This document shows positions 16,694 through 24,689 of a stretch of 41,501 nt of DNA, piece after piece. Below the pieces are notes generated by a model, which searched no databases, was not told where the DNA came from, and was given only the letters and a program-made list of their open reading frames with translations. How positions within the stretch are numbered: position 1 is the stretch's first letter; each line of letters opens with the position of its first letter. The DNA lies in assembly GCA_964483145.1 (NCBI GenBank), contig CAZAAK010000009.1, positions 1-41,501 on the forward strand, written 5' to 3'. Made by a program: the position numbers and the translations under genes. The stretch is from Colimorpha sp964483145. Lineage in GTDB: Bacteria > Bacteroidota > Bacteroidia > Bacteroidales > P3.

Positions 16694-18014
16694 GAAAACA
16701 AAGCTGAATAAAAAACAAAAAAGAGCACTTGAAACCGCGTCCGTTTCTCAAAATGAGGAACATCAACCAACTGTCGTTTCAAGTGCTGATGGTGCAAAGG
16801 TACTAAAAAATATTGATGATGTTGCGTCAAAGTATGAAAATCTTTCTAATCAAGCGAAAACATTTATCGGTGATGTTGCCAAAGCCCTTGGCGCAGAACG
16901 GCACGGTAGCAAGTCGGAATATGCCACGTTTGAGACGAAGAACGGCATGATTGTCACTATCCGTTTGGCTGACCATAACGCAAAGGTATCGACCTTTGAC
17001 AACCATGGCGAGTTGAACGGTATCAGCATTGTTGTGTCGCCTAAGGCAAACGAGGGAACAACGAACGACGGCAACGCCCATGTGACGGAGTTCTTCTACG
17101 ATGCGATAAAGTTGCGCCGTGCAGAGGGCAAGCCTTTGGCGGAAATAGTGAAGTCGATAAAGCAGGCGCTTTATAGCGGCGAGTTTAAAGACACTACCGG
17201 TTTAGCTGAAACCCAAGAGGTAAATGCCAAAGAAGCGGCACGTCTTCAAAAAGTCTACCACGGTAGCGGAGCGGAGTTCGACCACTTCGACCATAGCCAT
17301 ATGGGAGAGGGAGAAGGCGCTCAAGTCTATGGTTGGGGAACGTATGTGACCGAGGTGGAAGGCATAAGTAGGATGTATGCCCATTCTGCTGTGGACCCAT
17401 ACGCTCCGTTCAGAAACATGGTATATACCGGCAATAATCTTACTCCCGAAGAGGTATCTATTGTCGCTCCGGTATTTAATGATGGAGCATTGACGTATGA
17501 CGAAACGGTGCAGTGGTTTCGAAGTATAGGCAATGAGAGATCGAAGAGGGCTTTGGCGATAATGCTCAAAACCACAGCCGATGAATGGACGCATCCGAAA
17601 CTAGGAAGAAGGATTCTCTACACCGTAGATATCCCCGACGACAACGGGCGCAACTACCTTGATTGGGATGCAGAGCCTACTAAGCAACAGCAAGAGACTA
17701 TCATAGAAGCATTGATGGACTTGAACCGCGACGATGTGGATGATATCCGCGAAAGGTTAAAAATGCCATCGAAATATTCGGACGAAGATGTCTTGCGAAC
17801 AGAGGCCGCCGGCCTTGTGTCTATGCTCAGTGGCAACGAACTTTATCATACACTTTCGCATTATTTAGGGGGTGATGAAATAGCAAGCAAATTTTTGTCT
17901 CAATTAGGCCTTACCGGCATCAAATATCCAGCCGACTATCGGCGCGGTGGACGTGCTGACGGCGCAAAGAACTACGTGATATTCAACGAAGCCGATGCAA
18001 AGATAACGGATCAT

Positions 18015-18517
18015 GTTCGTTTCTTCCGCACGGAGAATGGTGAGGCGTACGGCTTTACTGTTGGCGGGAAGATATACTATGACCCGAAGATTGCGACGAG
18101 CGAGACCTTGATACACGAGTACGCGCACCTTTGGGCGACAGCGATGCGCAACGGCAACCCTGCAGAGTGGCAGAACATCGTGGAGCTGATGAAAGGCACA
18201 TCGGTTTGGGAGGAGGTGAAGAGGCTTTACCCCGAGCTGACCAACGACAACGATATTGCCGATGAGGTGTTGGCGCACTATTCCGGCAGACGGGGCGCGG
18301 AGCGTTTGCGCGAGGAGCAACGGAAGATAGCCCGCGGAGAAGGTTCTGCCGTGGAGAAAGCGCGTGCCATTACAGCCATTGACAGAGTGCGGGAGGCTTT
18401 GGAGAGGTTTTGGAAGGGCGTTTGTGACTTCCTGCATATCCACTACACCACAGCCGAGGAGGTTGCCGACAGGGTGATGCGCGACTTGCTAGAAGGCGTG
18501 GACCCGAGGAAATTCGG
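18015..18517 (+). repeat. 503-bp direct repeat, copy 1 (HEYAH zincin module)
   Basis: It runs from GTTCGTTTCTTCCGC to GAGGAAATTCGG and encodes VRFFRTENGEAYG, the HEYAH zincin (18114-18128) and the following helical part. The second copy is at 20373-20874. Apart from a few changes in the first 60 bases and one near the end, the two look identical by eye. Confidence 0.9.
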
Positions 18518-19049
18518 AACAAATGATAATGTGCGTATGATGGGTAGCCGCACGGACAAACATATGGCTGAGATAGGCGAATATTTCAAGGGCAAAGACA
18601 TGTCGGATGAGGAGCGCGCTATCGTGGACGTGTTCAGCGGGAAGAGGGACCGTGAGGTTGTGTCGTTTACAGACAAGGACGGCAATGGTCGCAAAATGAT
18701 GTTTGTACAAGGTCATGAACTAAAAGCGGGAAGCAAACACGCTATATACCGTCATTACGGTGAGAAAGAAGGTTGGTTTGACGCCAACGAGATAGAGAAG
18801 ATACAGAAAGCGTTGTCGCTTGGAGAACGCACCATGAACAAAGGCAAAATAGAATACGCTTACACGGACAAAGAAAATGGTGTTGAGTATACTGTGATTG
18901 CAGGAAAAGATAGGGGCAAGGAGAAATTCGTGTCGTTCTATACAAACAGAAAAGCACCCGATAGTGGTATGCAGAACACGCAAGAAAGCGCGCAATCCAA
19001 TCCATCGAATGCTTTATCGGCTGCAAAGATACGAAGAAATTTTGAAACA

Positions 19050-19095
19050 GCAGAAAAAAATGCAGAAAATGATGTAAAGTCGCGGATGAATGGGC
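19050..19095 (+). repeat. 46-bp repeat after PBECR-like domain, copy 1
   Basis: Encodes AEKNAENDVKSRMNG. The same 46 bases, without a difference by eye, recur at 22580-22625 after the second PBECR-like domain, although the two domains themselves have diverged. Confidence 0.85.
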
Positions 19096-19136
19096 AGGAT
19101 AACGGACCCCGCGAGCAGCGAATGGAATCTTCCGCC

Positions 19137-19261
19137 GTTACCCCGGTGAGCGAGGAGGAGACAGAGTTGTGCGATACCCTTGCAGGCATCATGCAGGCAA
19201 ACGGCCTGGAGGTGATTGGCGATGAAGAGGAAGGGCAACAGGTCCTTGACGAGGCAAACGG
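19137..19261 (+). repeat. 125-bp connector repeat, copy 2
   Basis: Second copy of the linker at 16569-16693. It directly follows the first PBECR-like domain and its KSRMNG tail. Confidence 0.85.
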
Positions 19262-20372
19262 AGCACGCGAGCAACGTAGGTCCAAAGAGAAATGGGACAA
19301 CAGCGGATACACCGAACGTGAGGACGGAACGAAAATTAGCGTCCGTGCCAAGGAAGCAGAGGATGAAGGAACATTCTCGGAAGGGAACTTCAGAAAGAAA
19401 TACGGAGTGTCGCGGGCAGCTTTCGATGCCTTAGTGGGGCTTGGCGTAATTAAGGTTTCAGAATGGCATCATACAGGGAAAGCGTTAAATAAGACACTAT
19501 TCTATTCTTGGGAAGACAGCAACCGAGCAAAAGGTGAGATAGACTATTCCAATGCAGAGAAAGCCGCAAATTCGTACGCTAGCACCTACGAGGCTAACAA
19601 GTTTGCAATAAGCAAACTTGTTGATGATTTCCTAGCGAAGGAGTTGAAATTCAAGGCTAAGCAATTAGAGATATATCCAACGACATACGAACTCTTTAAA
19701 GAGGATGAGTTTGCGCGAGTGCGTCCATCATTGCTGACAGAAGCGGATAAAGGCCGTAGGCAACAAGAATATGACGAGATAAAAAATTCCGATGAAGAGT
19801 ACTTCATAAAAGAAGATAGGAGAAGAGAATTAGATGCAAAGTACAGACAGCTAGAGCGCAAGAGATTTGCAGAGATGTATCCCGAATCGAAGCTAAGGGA
19901 TAGCTATGAGAGATTGTGCCGTAAGAATGAAGAGTATAACGCCAAGGTGGATAGCTACAATAGCAACCTTATGGAGAACAACCTTAGCAACAAGGATGCC
20001 GCTGAAGTTCCGCTTATGGAGGTTCTACGACTGTTTGGAGTAGACGAGGGGAGTGCATATGAAAGGGTAATGACATTCTCTGTTAGTGAAGCCGTCCAAA
20101 GATTTGAATTAAAGAAAGCCGAGCAGATAAGAGCCATTGAAGTGAAGCGCGATGCCTGGCTAGCAAAAAAGATGCAAGAGGGCAGGGTAAGCACCGTGGA
20201 GAGAACTCAGACCCCGCCAAGGTTTTTCTTCCTTCAGAAAGAGGAGAAGAAAGGGCGCACGAGATATCAATCGGGGCTAGACCTTAAAGACAAGCGGACC
20301 TACAACGCCTACCAAAAGTTTGAGGACGAGATAACAGCCATAAGACGCACACACTACAACCCGTATAACACT

Positions 20373-20874
20373 GTTCGTTTCTTCCGCACGGAGAATGGCG
20401 AGGCGTACGGCCTTACCGTGGCGGGAAGATATACTATGACCCGAAGATTGCGACGAGCGAGACCTTGATACACGAGTACGCGCACCTTTGGGCGACAGCG
20501 ATGCGCAACGGCAACCCTGCAGAGTGGCAGAACATCGTGGAGCTGATGAAAGGCACATCGGTTTGGGAGGAGGTGAAGAGGCTTTACCCCGAGCTGACCA
20601 ACGACAACGATATTGCCGATGAGGTGTTGGCGCACTATTCCGGCAGACGGGGCGCGGAGCGTTTGCGCGAGGAGCAACGGAAGATAGCCCGCGGAGAAGG
20701 TTCTGCCGTGGAGAAAGCGCGTGCCATTACAGCCATTGACAGAGTGCGGGAGGCTTTGGAGAGGTTTTGGAAGGGCGTTTGTGACTTCCTGCATATCCAC
20801 TACACCACAGCCGAGGAGGTTGCCGACAGGGTGATGCGCGACTTGCTAGAGGGCGTGGACCCGAGGAAATTCGG
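20373..20874 (+). repeat. 503-bp direct repeat, copy 2 (with one-base deletion)
   Basis: Copy of 18015-18517. Compared with copy 1 it lacks one T at about 20418 (ACCGTGGCGGG against ACTGTTGGCGGG). This shifts the frame and ends the first open frame at 20468. The HEYAH codons are at 20471-20485. Confidence 0.9.
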
Positions 20875-22840
20875 GGAAGCAGACGGACGGCTGAGGGAGC
20901 AATTCATTGGCGAGAAAGGAGCGGAGGCAGCGGACCATGCCGAGGAGGTGACTACCCGCTTTGACAACCTTGCAGTGGCTCGTGAGATGGAAGAGGCGAA
21001 GAAAGATGCCAAGACTATCAAGATGGCTACTGGCTGGGAACGCGGAGCTGACGGAAAGTGGCGGTATGAAATACCAGACATTGAGTATGTGCCGGAAGGT
21101 AACGCTGACCTGAACAAATGGATAGCAAGGCAGCCTTGGAGCAAGGAATATGATGCCCTTTGTGAACGTGTGTTTGCTGGCGAGACCTTGCCGGAAGCAG
21201 ACATGAAACGACTGGATGAATTGAACAGCAAAGCCCAAGAGGTAGCGGATGTCTATAACAGTAGGGACGAGAAGATTCTTGCTGACTATGTGCGCAACGA
21301 TGAACTGTTTAAGTCATATCCCGAACTGAAGCGGGTGAAGGTGGTGTTTGTCGGTGAACGAGATTTTGATGGTAAGTACTCCGAGAAGGAGAATACGATT
21401 TACATCAAAAAGTATAGTGCGCTACCGCACGTCGAGATTCTTGCCCATGAGATACAGCACGCCATTCAAGCGATTGAAGGATTTGCAAGGGGCGGCAATC
21501 CAGGGTGGTTCGATAAAGTGAATGATATGATATGGGATATCCATAGAACTATGGATAAAATGATGGACTACTACGCACATAGATTTGGCTTGCCTACTTT
21601 TGATGACTGGAACAAATCTTTGGACGGCAAGGAACTGAAGAAATTTAAGACTGCATTGAAGAGGTATCTCAAACAGAAAGAGGACTTTTCTCCTATATAC
21701 GCTTACTCGGATTTCGTTGGTTTCAAACCAGAAATCCGAAGAGACATTAAATTAGCTTTGAATAAAGCTAACAAAGAGATTGCTGAAATAAGGCGACAGG
21801 CTTACGGGGGAATGCCATTTGATAGCTTTACAGCTTACCGACATCTTGCAGGCGAAGTAGAATCCCGCAACGTACAGAAGCGTTTGAACATGACACCCGA
21901 GGAGCGCAGGGCAAGCCTTGCAGCGGAGACGGAGGATGTGGCAAGGAAGTACCAGATATTCCTGTTCGGTGAAGGAGGCGGGAGCCACATGGGCAGCCGT
22001 GTGGACAAGCGTATGGCAGAGATTGGTGCGCATTATGAAGGCAAGGACTTGACTGATGCTGAGCGTGCTGTGGTGGATGTATTCAGCGGAAAGAGGGACA
22101 GAAGGAGTGTTGACATTACCAACGACAAAGGAATTTCTATACATTTGGAAATGCAGCAAGGTAATGAATCACATGCAGGTACAAAACATAGCATATTTCG
22201 CCATGTCGGTAAGGATAATGGTTTAATTTCATACGATGAGATTAGGCTTATACCCGACATTGTCAAAACGGGAGAAAGAACCGACAAAGGTGCGAATGTT
22301 ATCTATCAGAAAAAGATAGACGGAGTGCGTTATATAGTCTATACGGACAAAAAATCAAACAAGGAACTCTTCCATGATTTCTATTCAAATAGAAAAACGG
22401 CAGTGTCAAAGTCGTTGAGTGGTGAATCCACAAACACGCAATCAAGCGCACGAACCAGTGACAATGCCGTAGACAGAAAAGCATCTGACAGTGGTGTGTC
22501 TTACACGCAGTTAAGCGCACACGCCAATCTATCTGATGCTTCTTTTGATGCTGCAAAAGTACGAAGAAAATCTGAATCCGCAGAAAAAAATGCAGAAAAT
22601 GATGTAAAGTCGCGGATGAATGGGCTAGCAAATACTACTGGTGGCGACATACGTTACCAACGTGCGGGGGGGCAATGGACCAGCGGTAGCGCGCAAAGCC
22701 TACGACAGAATGGTGGCGAGTGCGGCGCACCAATTTTCCGAAGCCATGCAGGACAGCATGCAAAGCCTCAAGGACCTAATGCAAGCAGTGTACGAAGCCG
22801 AAGGGCGCACATTCAACATTGCCGACATACCCGACTTTGA
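20465..22840 (+). pseudogene. polyvalent-type giant protein, middle part after frameshift
   Basis: This 791-codon frame begins at TTG with IHEYAHLW, inside the second copy of the zincin module, so it is a continuation of the upstream frame and not a separate gene. After the duplicated part comes a second module: TGWERGADGKWRYEIPDIEY, a helical stretch, then ILAHEIQHAIQAIEGFARGG, which is another HExxH zincin site, and YRHLAGEVESRNVQKRL. This order is typical of an LPD-type metallopeptidase module of polyvalent proteins. A second PBECR-like domain follows (from MGSRVDKRMAEIG, about 21989-22400). The sensible sequence ends at GGDIRYQRAGG near 22672; the last 56 codons are out of frame because of one extra G in a G7 run. 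Confidence 0.75.
22580..22625 (+). repeat. 46-bp repeat after PBECR-like domain, copy 2
   Basis: Identical to 19050-19095. It lies just before the frameshifting G7 run. Confidence 0.85.
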
Positions 22841-23615
22841 GAACGCCTACCTAGCAGAGAACCGTCTGAGTAGCATGAATGCCGCACAGGTGCATGAATG
22901 GGTGACGCTGTATATGAAGCCATTGTTGGAGGAAGTGGCGAACCTTACCCAAGGTAGCCGAGCAGCCTATGACGAACTAACGGACTACATGATGGCGAAA
23001 CATGGGCTAGAGCGCAACGAGGTAACGGCACGGCGAGATGCCCAACGGCAGACAGAGGAGGAATATGCAGAGAAGAGGAAAGCAATAGAGAAAAAGTTGG
23101 AGGCGGACCCGCAAGACCAAGGGGCGCTTGCCGAGCAGGAGATGCTAGAGCAGGAGATGGATGCCCGCGAGGAGGAGTTGTACGAGCGAAACAGAAAGAA
23201 AGACTATGCCGGACTGACAGCCTTGACAGGGAAAGCGAAGGTAGCGGAAGCGGAGCAAGAGGCGCATGACATGGTGCAGGACTACGAGAGTAGCCATAAT
23301 GTGACAGCGTTATGGGGAGCGGTGAATGCAGCCACACGGAGCAGTTTGGAGAAGGTATACGCAAGTGGTTTTCTGAGCCGCGAGAAATACCAAGAGATAG
23401 CAGGGATGTATGATTACTATATCCCGTTGCAAGGTTTTGCCGAGACGGTGGCAGAGGACGAATACGCGTACCTAGGGAGCGACGGATCGGCAGGATACGG
23501 CACGCCGATCCGAACAGCGAGAGGGCGTAAGAGCAAGGCAGATGACCCGATAGCGACCATATCGATGAATGGAGAGGCATACAACGTTGTACCCCACCTT
23601 TTTATTTGGGGCTGA
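22641..23615 (+). pseudogene. polyvalent-type giant protein, last part (3' end missing)
   Basis: This frame (324 codons) continues the giant protein after the G7 run at 22666-22672. Sensible sequence begins GGNGPAVARKAYDRMVASAA and is mostly helical and highly charged (KRKAIEKKLEADPQDQ, EMDAREEELYERNRKKDYAG). It then reads YASGFLSREKYQEIAGMYDYYIPLQGF and RGRKSKADDPIAT. The YDYYIPLxGF and ADDPIAT pair is typical of a large LPD module near the C-terminal region of polyvalent proteins, possibly LPD38. The protein should continue for hundreds of residues, but breaks off at NGEAYNVV and is closed by seven codons read from the antisense of the kinase gene. Confidence 0.7.
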
Positions 23616-24552
23616 CGAAAGTGATGGCGTGGTGGAGGTTTTGTACGAGGTAGTGGCTACTATGGAGCATTTCGCCATCGATGACCAACCAAAAAGGTTC
23701 GGGACTTGAGATTTCCACTGTGGTGGCTTGCTGGTACAGCATAAGATGTTTGACATCGGGGCGGTTGATATGGGTGCCATTGCTATAGGCTTTGACAAGG
23801 CTGGCAAATTTAATGAGGGACATTTTTTTGAAGAGGTTGACCTCCAAAAGACCATCATCATTAATGGAGAGAGGGGAGCACATGTAGTTGCCGCCATTGA
23901 AACGTCCGTTGCCGAGGGTGCAGAGGAGCATGTGACCATCGAAAAATGGTTGACCGTTTACTTTCATGCAGACATAGTTACTACGCGAGGTAAAGAGACT
24001 TTTGATGATGCCGGTAGTGTAAGAATGTTTGCCCCCAATAATAGGTTTGCGACGCACATCGTTACCCGTCTTGCACACCATGGCATCGAAGCCGAAATTA
24101 CATACATTGATGCTGTACCTAAGGGGAGACTCTCCGACCGAATAGCCATCCCTAGAGGCATATTGTATGCTCATGACATCAACAGGGTAGGGGGTACCCT
24201 CCACCAAGCGGGAAATGTCGTTGAAGTCATCAACTGTACCATAGTATTTGATGTAATCGTTGCCACTGCCGTTGGCGTGGATGGTGACTTGCACGTGGTC
24301 GAAACCGATGCAACCGCTGACCACCTCGTTAAGGGTACCATCGCCGCCACAGGCATAGAATCGGACCTGTTCGTTGGGGTGGGTGGTGCACCATTGGCGC
24401 ACCCATCTGGTGGCATCTCCTGGATTTTGAGTGTGGTAAATTTGGTAGTCGAACCGGTTGTTCAAGGAGGCGTAGGTCTCAACTTTATGGGTGAGTATGG
24501 CGGTGGAATCCTGCCTGCCGGCACAAGGATTGACAACAAAGATGTGTTTCAT
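23602..24552 (-). CDS. diacylglycerol kinase-family lipid kinase
   Basis: The 316-residue cytoplasmic or membrane-associated enzyme belongs to the DAGK/YegS/LCB5 family, which phosphorylates diacylglycerol or sphingoid lipids with ATP. It has FVVNPCAGR at 5-13, the nucleotide loop CGGDGTLNEVVSG at 68-80 and IHANGSGNDYIKYYG further on. It ends in the usual small domain (EPFWLVIDGEM). Its TAA stop lies exactly at the right edge of the foreign block and within the second TTATTTGG, but the protein looks complete. It is divergent from lepA. In Bacteroidetes, which make sphingolipids, the lipid substrate is uncertain. Confidence 0.9.
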   Translation of the reverse strand: MKHIFVVNPCAGRQDSTAILTHKVETYASLNNRFDYQIYHTQNPGDATRWVRQWCTTHPNEQVRFYACGGDGTLNEVVSGCIGFDHVQVTIHANGSGNDYIKYYGTVDDFNDISRLVEGTPYPVDVMSIQYASRDGYSVGESPLRYSINVCNFGFDAMVCKTGNDVRRKPIIGGKHSYTTGIIKSLFTSRSNYVCMKVNGQPFFDGHMLLCTLGNGRFNGGNYMCSPLSINDDGLLEVNLFKKMSLIKFASLVKAYSNGTHINRPDVKHLMLYQQATTVEISSPEPFWLVIDGEMLHSSHYLVQNLHHAITFVSPK

Positions 24553-24560
24553 TTGGAGTG

Positions 24561-24568
24561 CAAAATTA
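24561..24568 (-). promoter_or_regulatory. -7 box (TAATTTTG) for the lipid kinase gene
   Basis: The minus strand reads TAATTTTGC nine bases before the ATG at 24552, implying a very short leader. No -33 element can be pointed out. Confidence 0.5.
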
Positions 24569-24621
24569 CTAATAATAATTAATGTAGAAAGAGAAAAATA
24601 TTCTATTTAACAAAAAAGTTG

Positions 24622-24629
24622 TACTTTTG
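24622..24629 (+). promoter_or_regulatory. -7 box (TACTTTTG) for lepA
   Basis: TACTTTTGC lies 60 bp upstream of the lepA ATG, implying a leader of about 50 nt. No TTTG is found 19-21 bp further upstream. Confidence 0.55.
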
Positions 24630-24689
24630 CATTTTGTAATTCTCAGTTTGGCTGTTGAGAAAAAACCGTCAAACCGTTAAACCGACAAC

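Larger units (their letters stand above)
13386..20468 (+). pseudogene. polyvalent-type giant protein, first part (5' end missing, 3' frameshift)
   Basis: The frame of 2360 codons starts at an arbitrary TTG; the true N-terminus is absent. In order: two small beta modules (11-62, 110-176) in Glu/Pro-rich linkers; helical regions (270-350, 510-640); a YVESCIKNGAV...YDLTKTAADYAKFL module (628-700); nine MORN/YwqK-type repeats (about 794-1057); a linker VTPVSEEETEL...GQRVLDEANG (1062-1103); an alpha/beta module (1130-1270); an ADP-ribosyltransferase-like domain from VYHGSGAEFDHFDHSHMGEG (1290-1540); a zincin with HEYAH at 1577-1581; a PBECR-like domain from MGSRTDKHMAEIG (1718-1860); the linker again; helical sequence; and the beginning of a second zincin copy. 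A one-base deletion near 20418 shifts it into a stop. Domain names rest on recalled motif patterns of the polyvalent-protein families. Confidence 0.75.
13377..23609. mobile_element. 10.2-kb foreign block: remnant of a giant polyvalent-protein gene
   Basis: Between lolC and the convergent lipid kinase gene lies a block whose only content is one huge reading frame, on the plus strand, of phage/conjugative-element type. The frame is open from 13368 but has no credible start. At the right it stops making sense near 23595, where the sequence passes into the kinase gene on the other strand. The octamer TTATTTGG is present at both edges (13377-13384 and 23602-23609), as a target-site duplication would be. 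No terminal inverted repeats, integrase or transposase are present. It may be a fragment left after decay of a larger element, or a copy inserted by another machinery. An assembly join cannot be excluded. Confidence 0.55.

Noticed and set aside
20465..22840. Treating the middle frame as a separate gene
   Set aside because: It starts at a TTG inside a duplicated module with sensible sequence continuing upstream in the other frame, so it is the same gene after a deletion.
13386..23601. Assembly chimera as the sole explanation of the foreign block
   Set aside because: An 8-base overlap is too short for most assemblers to join unrelated contigs, and both neighbouring genes are complete. It is kept as a possibility but not preferred.
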